From positions 1 to 42,993 of the forward strand of contig CAKTUZ010000024.1 in the NCBI GenBank assembly GCA_934621605.1: a DNA stretch of 42,993 bases, in the 5' to 3' direction. Every line of letters starts with the position of its first letter. Position 1 is the first letter of the stretch. The DNA comes from an uncultured bacterium. GTDB lineage: Bacteria > Vulcanimicrobiota > Xenobia > Xenobiales > Xenobiaceae. This document shows, piece by piece, positions 32,650-42,329 of this stretch. The notes under the pieces are model-generated. The model worked only from the letters and a program-made list of their open reading frames with translations, had not been told where the DNA came from and searched no databases. Position numbers and translations under genes: made by a program.

Positions 32650-35600
32650 TTGCCTAGGCTACAAACAAATACGGCGCAGCCTTTGGCGCTGATTATTTTT
32701 GCGGAGTACAATTTTAAGTTGGCCGATCTAGAGTATAAGAGCAAGCATTCATTTACTTTTCAAGCTGACAGCCGACTTTTTAAGTTAGTCTCTGAAGCTT
32801 ACCGTATAAAACTAGCTTATCTTTTCGATCCTTATGCGGCGGTGCATACTTCAACTATAGAGCCTTTGCCACATCAAATCTCGGCTGTCTACCAAGAGTT
32901 GCTGCCGCGTTTGCCTTTGCATTATGTTTTAGCTGACGATCCTGGCGCCGGCAAAACGATTATGACCGGTCTTTTTGTTAAAGAATTGCTTTTGCGCGGC
33001 AGTTTAGAGCGCTGTTTAATTGTTTCTCCCGGCAGCTTGGCTGAGCAATGGCAAGAGGAGCTGGCCAGCAAATTTAACCTAAATTTTGAGCTTTTAACTA
33101 ACGAAAAAGTACAAAATTGTAGCAGCAATATTTTTGATAGCCTCAATTTTTGTATTGCTCGCCTCGATCAATTAGCTAGAAACAGCGCTTTACAAAATAT
33201 ACTCAGCCAAGCCAAACGTTGGGATTTAATTGTTTGTGACGAAGCCCATAAAATGGCGGCTACTGTGTTTGGCAAAAAAGTATATCGCACTGGCCGTTTC
33301 AAATTGGGCCAATTGTTGCGCACGCTGACAAGCAATTTTTTATTATTGACAGCTACGCCTCACAATGGCAAAAATGAAGACTTTCAACTTTTTATGTCTT
33401 TAGTAGATCCTGATCGCTTTGAAGGAGCCAACCACGGCTTAAATGCTAAAAAAGCGCCTGATGTTTCTGATTTAATGCGCCGCTTAGTTAAAGAAAAGTT
33501 GCTCAAGTTTGACGGTACTCCGCTTTTCCCCGAAAGAAAAGCCCATACTGTGCCATATAATCTTTCTCAAACTGAAGCCAGCCTTTATGAGCATGTCACT
33601 GAATATGTACGCTGTGAGTTTAATCGCGCAGAAAAACTTAACGATCAATGCAAAAACAGAGTAGGTTTTGCTTTAACTATTTTGCAACGCCGCTTGGCTT
33701 CGTCTCCTGAAGCTATCTATCAATCTTTAAGCCGCCGTCGCCAGCGCTTGGAAGAACAATTGCAAGAAGTTCTAAATGAGCGTCACGCTTTTGATGGCGC
33801 TGCCGGTGAAAAAATTGCTGATGATTATGATGAGGAATTAAGCGCTGCCGATCTTGATGATTTTGAAGATAATTTAAGTTGTTCAGTTTCGGCTGCTCAG
33901 AGCGCTCGAGAATTGGAAGCGGAGATAGCTTCTTTGTCTTCTTTGGAAGAAGAGGCCCAAAAGCTTGTTTATAGTGGATTAGACAGGAAATGGACAGCGC
34001 TTTCCGATTTATTGCAAGATGAAGCCGAAATTTTTTCTTCTCGCCATGGCTATAAAGAAAAGCTGATCATTTTTACTGAACATCGTGACACCTTAAATTA
34101 TTTACAGCGTAAAATTAGCAATCTTATAGGCAATACCGACAGTGTGGCCATTATTGCTGGAGGTATGAGCCGCAGCGAACGTCGCCTAGCTGAAGAGCGC
34201 TTCAAGCAAGAAGAGCAAGTTTATATCCTTTTAGCTACCGATGCAGCTGGTGAAGGCATTAACTTGCAACGCGCTCACCTTATGATCAATTACGATTTGC
34301 CTTGGAACCCTAATCGTTTAGAACAGCGCTTTGGTCGCATTCACCGTATTGGCCAGAAGAAAGTTTGTCATTTGTGGAATTTAGTTGCTCAACAAACTCG
34401 CGAAGGCCAAGTTTTTGAACGTCTCTTAGCTAAGCTTGAAGAAGAAAAAGCCGCTTTAGGTGGTCAAGTTTTTGATATTTTAGGCAAAATCGATTTTGAC
34501 AATAAATCTTTGCGTCAATTGCTTATTGAAGCTATACGCCAAAATGGCAGCGCTTCGACTGAATATAGTTTGAAGCAAATAATTGATAGATCTTTAGAAA
34601 CTGAAAAATTACAAGAAATAATTCAAGAGCAAGCTCTAACTAAAGACGTTTTAGCTACCGAACAAGTTTATGCTATAAAAGAAGATATGGAGCGAGCCGA
34701 GGCGCGTAAGCTTCAGCCTTATTTTATAGAATCGTTTTTTACCCAAGCTTTTGCTGCTCTAAAAGGTCAAATCCGTTTTATTTTTAAAGCTTCCGAAAGA
34801 GGACGCTATGAAATATTGCACGTCCCTTCTGAAATTTATAATTGGCCTAAACAAGATTCAAAAAAAATAGCTCGCCATTATAAACGTGTTTGCTTTGAGC
34901 AAAAATTAGTAGATATACCTAGCCAAGTTCAAGCTGAATTAGTTAATTTAGAACATCCTCTTTTGCAAGCTGTGGTTAATTTAAGTTGTCAACAGTGGCA
35001 AAATGAGCTGGATAACGGCGCTATTTTAATTGATCGATATAATGAAAGTGAAGATATTAAATTTTTAACTTATATTGAAGATACAATTGTAAGCGGAAGC
35101 CAAAATGCGGATGGTTCAGCTCAAATTGTGGCTAAAAAATTCGATTTTATAGAGATAAATAGCGATGGTACTATTTGTCAGGCTGGATATGCTCCTTATT
35201 TAGACTACGCTGAGCCTAGCCTTGCGGAAAAAGCTTCTGTCCTTAATTATATAAAAACTCAATCTTGGTTACAGAAAGAGCCGGAAGAGCAAGCTAAAGA
35301 ATATGCCCTTAAAGAAATGGCGCCGCAGCATTTATTGGAAGTTAAGCAACAGCGCGATCCTATGTTTTATAAAATTAAGCGTGAAGTAGAGAAGCGTTTA
35401 AATCAAGAAATTCGCTATTATGATGGCTTAAGCGTTCAATTTGCTGAAGATGCCAAAAATGGCAAAGAAAATGCCGAGAGTAAACTTCGCTACGCTGAAG
35501 AGCAAATGCAATTATTGCAAGCTAGAAAAGAGAAGCGTCTACAAGAATTAGCTAGGGAAGCGGAGCTTAGTTCTGTGCCTCCAATTATTGTTAGCGGCGC

Positions 35601-36066
35601 TTTGGTGGTACCCCAAGGCTTATTGAATAAATTAAATGGTTATGCTGAAGTGGAACCTTTAGTTACTCACGATAAGAAAAAGATTGAGCAATTGGCTATG
35701 CAAGCTGTAATAGAGATAGAGAAGCGCTTAGGCAATTGGCCTAAAGATGTGAGCTCAGCTAAGTGTGGCTACGATATTGAATCGGAAATTGTTGCTGGTT
35801 CAAAAAATGGAAAGAGCTTGCGCTTTATAGAAGTAAAAGGACGTAGCTTAGGAGCAGCTACAGTTACTGTTTCTAAAAATGAAATTTTAACTGGCTTAAA
35901 TAAGCCTGAAGAATTTATTTTAGCTATAGTCGAAGTAAAGGGAGAAAAGACTAGAACTGTTTATTTAAAGCGACCTTTTGTCCAAGCTCCGGACGCTTCG
36001 GCAGCTAGTATCAATTACAATATAGACGATCTTTTGCTCCACGCAGAAATTGTCTATCAAGACTAA
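32650..36066 (+). CDS. SNF2-type DNA helicase with C-terminal DUF3883 domain (helicase of an Hma-type defence operon)
   Basis: The 1138-residue protein is the likely nucleic-acid motor of the operon. The motor begins near residue 70 with the P-loop DDPGAGKTI (96-104), DEAHKM (197-202), LLTATPHNGK and, in the second lobe, AGEGINLQRAHLMINYDLPWNPNRLEQRFGRIHRIGQ (split description: the arginine finger block is near 560-569). A glutamate-rich helical region follows (about 670-1000). The last 110 residues resemble DUF3883, a restriction-endonuclease-like fold (SAKCGYDIESEI, LRFIEVKGRS). The start is TTG at 32650, preceded by TAGGAT; an earlier start is not supported. DISARM systems use a similar helicase (DrmD). 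It is 9 bp upstream of the methyltransferase. A known family role in defence is inferred, not proven here. Confidence 0.9.
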   Translation: MPRLQTNTAQPLALIIFAEYNFKLADLEYKSKHSFTFQADSRLFKLVSEAYRIKLAYLFDPYAAVHTSTIEPLPHQISAVYQELLPRLPLHYVLADDPGAGKTIMTGLFVKELLLRGSLERCLIVSPGSLAEQWQEELASKFNLNFELLTNEKVQNCSSNIFDSLNFCIARLDQLARNSALQNILSQAKRWDLIVCDEAHKMAATVFGKKVYRTGRFKLGQLLRTLTSNFLLLTATPHNGKNEDFQLFMSLVDPDRFEGANHGLNAKKAPDVSDLMRRLVKEKLLKFDGTPLFPERKAHTVPYNLSQTEASLYEHVTEYVRCEFNRAEKLNDQCKNRVGFALTILQRRLASSPEAIYQSLSRRRQRLEEQLQEVLNERHAFDGAAGEKIADDYDEELSAADLDDFEDNLSCSVSAAQSARELEAEIASLSSLEEEAQKLVYSGLDRKWTALSDLLQDEAEIFSSRHGYKEKLIIFTEHRDTLNYLQRKISNLIGNTDSVAIIAGGMSRSERRLAEERFKQEEQVYILLATDAAGEGINLQRAHLMINYDLPWNPNRLEQRFGRIHRIGQKKVCHLWNLVAQQTREGQVFERLLAKLEEEKAALGGQVFDILGKIDFDNKSLRQLLIEAIRQNGSASTEYSLKQIIDRSLETEKLQEIIQEQALTKDVLATEQVYAIKEDMERAEARKLQPYFIESFFTQAFAALKGQIRFIFKASERGRYEILHVPSEIYNWPKQDSKKIARHYKRVCFEQKLVDIPSQVQAELVNLEHPLLQAVVNLSCQQWQNELDNGAILIDRYNESEDIKFLTYIEDTIVSGSQNADGSAQIVAKKFDFIEINSDGTICQAGYAPYLDYAEPSLAEKASVLNYIKTQSWLQKEPEEQAKEYALKEMAPQHLLEVKQQRDPMFYKIKREVEKRLNQEIRYYDGLSVQFAEDAKNGKENAESKLRYAEEQMQLLQARKEKRLQELAREAELSSVPPIIVSGALVVPQGLLNKLNGYAEVEPLVTHDKKKIEQLAMQAVIEIEKRLGNWPKDVSSAKCGYDIESEIVAGSKNGKSLRFIEVKGRSLGAATVTVSKNEILTGLNKPEEFILAIVEVKGEKTRTVYLKRPFVQAPDASAASINYNIDDLLLHAEIVYQD

Positions 36067-36075
36067 GGATAGAGC

Positions 36076-36624
36076 ATGTACAAGAAAAAACTAATTGAGG
36101 TGGCTTTGCCTTTGGAAGCTATCAATAAAGCTTCTGCTCGAGAAAAATCGATTCGCCACGGCCATCCTTCCACACTCCATTTATGGTGGTCGCGTAAGCC
36201 TACTGCTACAGCTAGAGCGGTTATCTGGTCTAGTTTAGTTGACGACCCTTCAGAACATCCGGAGCTTTTTCCCACTGAAAAAGCACAACAGCGAGAGCGG
36301 CAGCGTCTCTTTGCTATTTTGGAAAGATTAGTGGAATGGGAAAATGCTAATAATCAAGAGGTTTTGCAAGAAGCTAAAGCCGAAATTTTAAAATATACCG
36401 GAAATAATCCTCCCGCTTTATTAGATCCTTTTGCTGGCGGCGGCTCTATTCCCTTAGAAGCTCAGCGCTTAGGTTTAGAAGCTCACGCTCACGATCTTAA
36501 TCCTGTAGCTGTACTTATCAATAAAGCTATGATTGAAATTCCTCCGCGATTTTGTGGATTAGCTCCAGTTAATCCGCAAAATCGCGGAGAAGGGCTGCTG
36601 CCTGGGGAGAAGGGCTGCTGCTAA
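36076..36624 (+). CDS. DUF1156 DNA methyltransferase, N-terminal fragment (frameshifted)
   Basis: This 182-residue piece is the front of a DUF1156-type methyltransferase: IEVALPLEAINKASAREKSIRHGHPSTLHLWWSRKP at the N terminus, then motif I, DPFAGGGSIPLEA (117-129), which binds S-adenosylmethionine. After VNPQNRGEGLLPGEKGCC the frame stops at 36622-36624. The continuation is in the next frame (entry at 36743). Removing one G from the run 36604-36607 would join both pieces into one 929-residue protein. It starts 9 bp after the helicase stop, with AAGGAT before the ATG. In Hma-type systems such an enzyme would mark host DNA; here the reading frame is broken, so its function is doubtful. Confidence 0.88.
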   Translation: MYKKKLIEVALPLEAINKASAREKSIRHGHPSTLHLWWSRKPTATARAVIWSSLVDDPSEHPELFPTEKAQQRERQRLFAILERLVEWENANNQEVLQEAKAEILKYTGNNPPALLDPFAGGGSIPLEAQRLGLEAHAHDLNPVAVLINKAMIEIPPRFCGLAPVNPQNRGEGLLPGEKGCC

Positions 36625-36626
36625 TC
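36586..36626 (+). other. Frameshift site at a 20-bp tandem duplication in the methyltransferase gene
   Basis: A 15-base block GGAGAAGGGCTGCTG occurs at 36586-36600 and again at 36606-36620, so the unit is 20 bp. The break lies here: upstream sequence reads in one frame, downstream sequence (RRSTFYAGAQGLAQDVRYYG from 36626) in another. Deleting one G from GGGG (36604-36607) restores a continuous frame with no stop. The 20-bp duplication alone would not explain the shift. A sequencing error, slippage, or a real mutation are all possible. Confidence 0.75.
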
Positions 36627-36742
36627 GCCGCAGCACCTTCTACGCTGGCGCTCAGGGCTTAGCCCAAGACGTCCGTTATTATGGCCAATGGCTTAAAAAT
36701 GAAGCCTTTAAACGTATAGGCCAACTCTATCCTAAAGTAAAA

Positions 36743-38866
36743 TTGCCTTCCCATTATGGAGGCGGAGAAGCTACAGTTATTGCCTGGATTTGGGCCCGCA
36801 CCGTAAAATGCCCCAATCCCACTTGCGGTTGCCAAATGCCGCTAGTTAGTAGTTTTATTCTCTCTAAGAAAAAAGATCGCGAAGCTTATGTTGAACCAAT
36901 TGTTGACGGTACAGCTATTACTTACCAAGTTCGTCAAGGTCTATGTCCTTTAGAAGGTACCGTCAATAGAAAAGGCGCCCGTTGTATTTGCTGTGGAGCC
37001 AACGTGCCTTTTGAACATATCCGCCAAGAAGGCCAAGCCAATCGTTTAGGTTCCGCTTTAATGGCTGTAGTAGCTGAAGGCCCCAATGGTCGCTTATACT
37101 TAAATGCCGATGAAGAGCAATTAAAAGCGGCAGATGTAGTAAGGCCTGAGGATATTCCTAATACTGATTTACCGGAAAAAGCTTTAGGCTTTAGGGTGCA
37201 AACCTATGGAATAAAAAAACATTATCAACTTTTTACTAATCGCCAGCTAACAGCTTTGACAACTTTTAGCCAACTAATAAAAGAAGCCCAACAGCAAGCT
37301 GAAGCTGACGCCTTGGAAGCTGGTTGGGAAGATGATAAAGTGCCCCTCAATAAAGGCGGCGCTGGCGCTCTGGCTTACAGCCAAGCTATTAGTGTTTATT
37401 TAGCCTTTTTAATTGACAAATTAGCAGATTACCACTCGACTATTTGTCTCTGGAATGTTTCTAGAGATGGTATATGCCATACTTTCACTCGTCAATCTAT
37501 TTCAATGAGCTGGAACTTTACTGAGGGTAATCCATTAAGTAATTCTTCTGGCTCTACTGATAGCTTACTTGAGTATATTTATAAATGTTTGCTTAATATT
37601 GCAACTGATATTTGTAGCGAAGCTAAACAGCAAAATGCTCAAAGTGATTGTTGCTTGCGCCAAATTATGATTTCTACCGATCCGCCTTATTACGATAATA
37701 TCGGTTATGCCGATCTGGCTGATTATTTCTACGTTTGGTTGCGTCAATCTCTACGTTCCGTCTATCCAGAGCTTTTCCGCACTACACTGGCACCTAAAGT
37801 CGAAGAGCTAATTTCTGCCTCTTATCGTCATGAAAATAATGAAAACAAGGCCAAAGAATTTTTTGAAGATGGCATGTTGCAAGCCTGTCGCCAGCTTTAT
37901 CAATACGCCAGCGATAAGTTACCAGTGACTATTTATTACGCTTACAAACAGAGTGAAACCAAAGAGCAAGTCGGCCAAAAAGTTACCTCTTCCAGCGGCT
38001 GGGAAACTATGCTTTCAGCCATTATAAAAGCCGGCTTTGCTATTACCGGTACCTGGCCAATAAGTACTGAATTGAAAAGCAGACCACGTGGACTTGAGTC
38101 TAACGCTTTAACTTCATCAATAGTGTTAGTCTGCCGCAAGCGTTCCGCTTCTGCGCCGACAATTAGTCGACGCCGCTTTATTACTGAGCTTAGTAATGAA
38201 TTGCAACCGGCTTTAAAGAAGTTGCAAAGTAGCCAAATAGCGCCGGTAGACTTAGCTCAAGCAGCTATCGGCCCAGGCATGGCCGTTTATTCTAAATACA
38301 GTGCCGTTTTAGAAGCTGACGGTACGCCTGTAAGTGTGCGCAGCGCTTTGCAACTAATTAACCAAGAGCTTGACGCTTGCCTCAATGAACAGAGCGGCCA
38401 ACTCGATTCGGCCAGCCGTTTTTGTGTAGATATTTACTCCCAATATGCTTTTAAAGAGCTGCCTTTTGGTGAAGCTGAAGTTTTAGCTAAAGCCAAAAAT
38501 ATTTCTACCGACAGTTTAATCAAAAATGGCGTTATTAAAGCTGAAAAAGGCAAAGTTTGCTTAGTAGATCGCTCGGCCATGGAGCTAAAAGTTAGCTCTA
38601 ACGACTGTAGCTGGCTAATTTGCCAAAAGCTGGCTAAAGCTTTGCAAGAAGGTGGCATAATTCAGTGTGCGCAAATTGTAGCTACAAATGCTAAAGCAAC
38701 CAACGCTAAAGAGTTAGCTTACCGCCTTTACACTATTGCCGAACGCCAAGGCTGGAACCAAGACGCTTTAGCCTACAACTCTTTAATCATGTCTTGGTCA
38801 CAAATTAGCGCTAAAGCCGACAGCTTGAGAAAACAATCTGAAGCCGAGCAAGGCACCATGTTTTAA
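36743..38866 (+). CDS. DUF1156 DNA methyltransferase, C-terminal fragment (frameshifted)
   Basis: The sequence from about 36626 belongs to the same enzyme as the N-terminal fragment; the first open start codon is TTG at 36743. It contains cysteine pairs that look like zinc-binding sites (KCPNPTCGC near the start and CICCGANVP further on), and the catalytic motif IV, STDPPYYDNIGYADLADYFYVWLRQ, with the DPPY signature of N4/N6 amino-methyltransferases. The C-terminal third is helical. Together with the N-terminal part it would give about 929 residues, typical of the DUF1156 family. It ends 12 bp before the ATPase gene, whose ribosome site is in the gap. As it stands, no start codon with a ribosome site precedes 36743, so an independent active enzyme is unlikely. 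Confidence 0.85.
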   Translation: MPSHYGGGEATVIAWIWARTVKCPNPTCGCQMPLVSSFILSKKKDREAYVEPIVDGTAITYQVRQGLCPLEGTVNRKGARCICCGANVPFEHIRQEGQANRLGSALMAVVAEGPNGRLYLNADEEQLKAADVVRPEDIPNTDLPEKALGFRVQTYGIKKHYQLFTNRQLTALTTFSQLIKEAQQQAEADALEAGWEDDKVPLNKGGAGALAYSQAISVYLAFLIDKLADYHSTICLWNVSRDGICHTFTRQSISMSWNFTEGNPLSNSSGSTDSLLEYIYKCLLNIATDICSEAKQQNAQSDCCLRQIMISTDPPYYDNIGYADLADYFYVWLRQSLRSVYPELFRTTLAPKVEELISASYRHENNENKAKEFFEDGMLQACRQLYQYASDKLPVTIYYAYKQSETKEQVGQKVTSSSGWETMLSAIIKAGFAITGTWPISTELKSRPRGLESNALTSSIVLVCRKRSASAPTISRRRFITELSNELQPALKKLQSSQIAPVDLAQAAIGPGMAVYSKYSAVLEADGTPVSVRSALQLINQELDACLNEQSGQLDSASRFCVDIYSQYAFKELPFGEAEVLAKAKNISTDSLIKNGVIKAEKGKVCLVDRSAMELKVSSNDCSWLICQKLAKALQEGGIIQCAQIVATNAKATNAKELAYRLYTIAERQGWNQDALAYNSLIMSWSQISAKADSLRKQSEAEQGTMF

Positions 38867-38878
38867 AGGAGAGCAGCC

Positions 38879-41800
38879 ATGGAAAATAAAGAAGATAATA
38901 ATGTAACTATTACCAAAGCTTTCGACATTATGCGCCCTATGTTGGCTGCTTTTGTAGCTCAAAGTCTAGAAGGAGTATACAAACAAAGCGGTTGGTGGTC
39001 TGTAGTTCTGGATATTTTAAGTCGCTCCAATTACAGTTTGCCAGCTACTGGAAAATATGCTGAATTAGTCGATTCTTTGGATATGGCCGCTTGCTTACGA
39101 ATTATAGACGTAAAGTGGGCAGATGTATTTAGACAAAAATTCGGGAGCAAAAAATATCGCTCTTATGTCAACGAATTGCTAGATGTTCGCAATGGCATTG
39201 CTCATCAAAACGGCAATCCCATGAAAGACGACGACATGGAACGAGCTCTAGATACCATGGCCAGAGTTTGCGAAGTTTTTGATCAAGAAAGCGCTGAGCA
39301 AATCCGGGAAATTTTGCGCAATTTGCGATACAGAAATGTGCCCGAGCAAAAAGCCGTCCCTGAATCGCCCACTACCGAAGTTGAAAGTAAGGTTGCGGTA
39401 GTAAACAAAGCTGAAGGTGAAAAAGACAATATTGTTACCAGCAATTGTTTACCCAGCTGGCGAAACGTTATGGTACCTCACCCAGACGTTGTGACCGGGA
39501 GATATAAAACTGCTGAATTTGCTGTCGATTTACAACAAATTGCCGAGGGAGAAGGCGCTTTTGAGTACAGCGATCCGGTAATGTTCTTTGAGCGAACTTA
39601 TATTACCGAGAGTATGAAAAAGTTGCTGGTGCAAGCTCTCAAAAGAGTAACTGGACAAGATGGTGATCCCGTTATTCAGTTAAAAACAGCTTTTGGTGGG
39701 GGAAAAACTCACACCATGCTGGCCTTGTATCATATGTTACAAGGCAAAGTTTCTGCCGAAAAATTGCCTGTTTTAAAGCCTATTTTAGAAGAAATTGGCT
39801 TAGACAAATTACCTAAAGTTAATGTAGCCGTTTTAGTAGGTACAGCTTTAAATCCAGCTAAGCCTAAACGTCCAACAGATATTTCCGGCATTACTGTTAG
39901 AACTTTATGGGGCGAAATAGTCTACCAATTGGCCAAGGTTTCTGACAATGATAAGCTTTACGATCTTATTAAGGAAAGCGATCTAAAGAGCATTTCTCCT
40001 GGCAGCTCTACCTTACGCGAAATTTTCGACACTTGCGGCCCTTGCTTAATTCTTATTGATGAATTGGTTGCTTATGCAAGAAAAATCTATGAAGTAAAAG
40101 GCCTTCCGGCCGGCACTTTCGGAATTTTGATGACGTTTGTGCAAGAACTTACCGAAGCTGTTAAAGCCAGTAAAAATAGCTTACTGGTAGCTTCTTTGCC
40201 GGAATCGGAAAGAGAATTGGTAGATGAAGGTGGCCGCGAAGCTCTAAAAACAATTGAACATTATTTCGGTCGCGTAGAGTCAATTTGGAAGCCTATCGGA
40301 GCTCAAGAAGGCTTTGAAGTAGTGCGCCGCCGTCTTTTCTCTAAATGCGCCGACGAAAACGCCAAAGAAGATATTTGCCGCCGTTTCGCTGCTATGTATA
40401 GCGAGCAAAATGAGCAATTTCCGCTAGAAACTAAAGAAGTTGACTACCATAAGCGGTTGCTTAATTGTTATCCTATCCACCCTGAATTGTTTGATATTTT
40501 ATACAATGACTGGGCCGCTTTACCTAATTTCCAACGCACGCGCGGGGTCTTGCGCTTTATGGCCGCTTTAATTCATAAACTTAGTGAAGATTCAGATCCT
40601 AGTCCCATGATTATGCCTGGCTCAGTGGCTTTCGGCGACAAAAATATCGGCGACGAGATGGTAAAATACCTTCCCGACGGAGAGAGTTGGTCTTCCATTA
40701 TTCACGCTGAAGTTGATGGCAAAAATTCTGTGCCTTACAAAATAGATCAGAAAGATTGGCGTTATAAACAAATTAAAGCGGCCCAAAAAATAGCTTGTGC
40801 CATCATGTTAGGCAGCGCTCCTAAAGTTGGCTCTCAAGGAGTACGTGGCCTAGACAAAAAACGGCTTTATCTTGGAACTGTCCAGCCTGGCCAGCAAATG
40901 TCGGCTTTTAATGATGTTTTAAATGCTTTGCGTGAAGAGTCGTCTTACTTATATTGCTCTGGTGAGCGATATTGGTATGACGTCCATCCCACTTTACAAA
41001 AGTTGGCTCGCGAGCGTGGAAGTAAAATAGATTATGCTAACGTTCAAGCTGAAATAACTTCACGCTTGGATAAATTGTGCAAAGTCGAAGAGCCTTTGGA
41101 AGGAAGACATATTTGTCCTGAATCTTCTTCCGATATTAACGATAACCAAAACGTTCGTTTAGTTGTCTTAGGATTAAGCTGTACCTATAATAGTTATGAC
41201 TCGGCAAGCAGTGAAAATAGCACCATAAACAGTACTCTTTTTGAGTTTATGGGCAATTTACTAAAAACTAGAGGTAGCGGAAATCGTATCAACCAAAATA
41301 TGTTGGTTTTTTTAGCTCCTGATAAAAGCAATTATCCTACCTTAAAATCTGCCGTGGTAAACTATTTAGCTTGGAAATCGATTCAAGAAGATGAGCTGAA
41401 TTTAGATAAAAACCAGCAAAAAGAGGTAAAGCAAAGGATTGCAACATCTAGTGACAATATTAACAGTTGCTTAAAAGAAACCTATCGCTGGTTGCTTGTT
41501 CCTTCTACCGAACAGAGCGGAAAACAAACGGAGATTACTTGGAAAGCTTGTAACTTAGGTAGTGGTGATCTTATCGATAAAGTGGTGCGTAAGCTGAAAG
41601 ATAACGACCTTGTAGTTACAAAGTGGAATCCTGACTTTTTCCGTGAAGATGTATTGAATTTATTTGCTAAAAATGGTGATGATAGTTATGTTATTACTGT
41701 AAGGCAGGCGTGGGATCAGCTGTGCATTTATTGCTATATGCAAAGGCTAGCTAATTACAAAGTTTTAGAAGATTGCCTCAAAAATGGTGTAGCCTCCGGT

Positions 41801-42310
41801 TGTTTTGCTATAGCCAGTAGCCAAGACGAAAAAGGCTATTTTAAGGGCTTAAAATTCGCAGAGGAGATTGACACTATTAGCTTAGACGACTTTTTGGTAC
41901 CTGCGGAAAAAGCACGTCAGCAGCGCCAAGCTGAAGAAGAGGCAGCGGAAAAAGCGAGGAGTGAGCAACAGGGCTTCAATGCTATTGCCAGTAGTCGTGT
42001 AACAAATTGCGGTGTTACTTGCTCTATTTCTAATTCTGCTAATTTTGCCAAGCAAATTGAAATAGAAAAGCGCGAGCCTCTCAAAAAGCAATTTTATCTT
42101 CGCGTATCTAATATTGACATTAACCAATGTAATAAAACAATTAAAGATATTTTAGACAATGTAGTTTATAACTTAACAGAAGCTGAAGGCTGTGAAATTA
42201 ACCTCACTTTTTCTGTTGAGGCCAAAGCTGAACAAGGCATAGCTACTGAGATTGTTCGCGCTATTGAAGATAATTGTAAAAACTCTGGCTTAGATTGTGA
42301 GTTCGACTAG
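38879..42310 (+). CDS. HEPN-DUF499 ATPase of the Hma-type defence operon
   Basis: The 1143-residue protein has three parts. The N terminus (about 1-145) resembles the Swt1-type HEPN domain, with the motif RNGIAH (Arg104, Asn105, His109), which matches the Rx4-6H pattern of active HEPN ribonucleases. A linker follows. The DUF499 ATPase (about 200-700) has the P-loop AFGGGKTH (271-278) and Walker B CLILIDELVAYAR (about 386-398). The C-terminal part (about 780-1143) has helical segments, an acidic charged stretch (about 1020-1037) and a final beta domain (RVSNIDINQCNKTIKDIL). The start has an AAAGGAG site. In the Hma class this is the ATPase; the HEPN may be an effector, which is inference. It ends just before repeat copy C. 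Confidence 0.9.
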   Translation: MENKEDNNVTITKAFDIMRPMLAAFVAQSLEGVYKQSGWWSVVLDILSRSNYSLPATGKYAELVDSLDMAACLRIIDVKWADVFRQKFGSKKYRSYVNELLDVRNGIAHQNGNPMKDDDMERALDTMARVCEVFDQESAEQIREILRNLRYRNVPEQKAVPESPTTEVESKVAVVNKAEGEKDNIVTSNCLPSWRNVMVPHPDVVTGRYKTAEFAVDLQQIAEGEGAFEYSDPVMFFERTYITESMKKLLVQALKRVTGQDGDPVIQLKTAFGGGKTHTMLALYHMLQGKVSAEKLPVLKPILEEIGLDKLPKVNVAVLVGTALNPAKPKRPTDISGITVRTLWGEIVYQLAKVSDNDKLYDLIKESDLKSISPGSSTLREIFDTCGPCLILIDELVAYARKIYEVKGLPAGTFGILMTFVQELTEAVKASKNSLLVASLPESERELVDEGGREALKTIEHYFGRVESIWKPIGAQEGFEVVRRRLFSKCADENAKEDICRRFAAMYSEQNEQFPLETKEVDYHKRLLNCYPIHPELFDILYNDWAALPNFQRTRGVLRFMAALIHKLSEDSDPSPMIMPGSVAFGDKNIGDEMVKYLPDGESWSSIIHAEVDGKNSVPYKIDQKDWRYKQIKAAQKIACAIMLGSAPKVGSQGVRGLDKKRLYLGTVQPGQQMSAFNDVLNALREESSYLYCSGERYWYDVHPTLQKLARERGSKIDYANVQAEITSRLDKLCKVEEPLEGRHICPESSSDINDNQNVRLVVLGLSCTYNSYDSASSENSTINSTLFEFMGNLLKTRGSGNRINQNMLVFLAPDKSNYPTLKSAVVNYLAWKSIQEDELNLDKNQQKEVKQRIATSSDNINSCLKETYRWLLVPSTEQSGKQTEITWKACNLGSGDLIDKVVRKLKDNDLVVTKWNPDFFREDVLNLFAKNGDDSYVITVRQAWDQLCIYCYMQRLANYKVLEDCLKNGVASGCFAIASSQDEKGYFKGLKFAEEIDTISLDDFLVPAEKARQQRQAEEEAAEKARSEQQGFNAIASSRVTNCGVTCSISNSANFAKQIEIEKREPLKKQFYLRVSNIDINQCNKTIKDILDNVVYNLTEAEGCEINLTFSVEAKAEQGIATEIVRAIEDNCKNSGLDCEFD

Positions 42311-42329
42311 CCTAAAGCCTATAAGGCGT

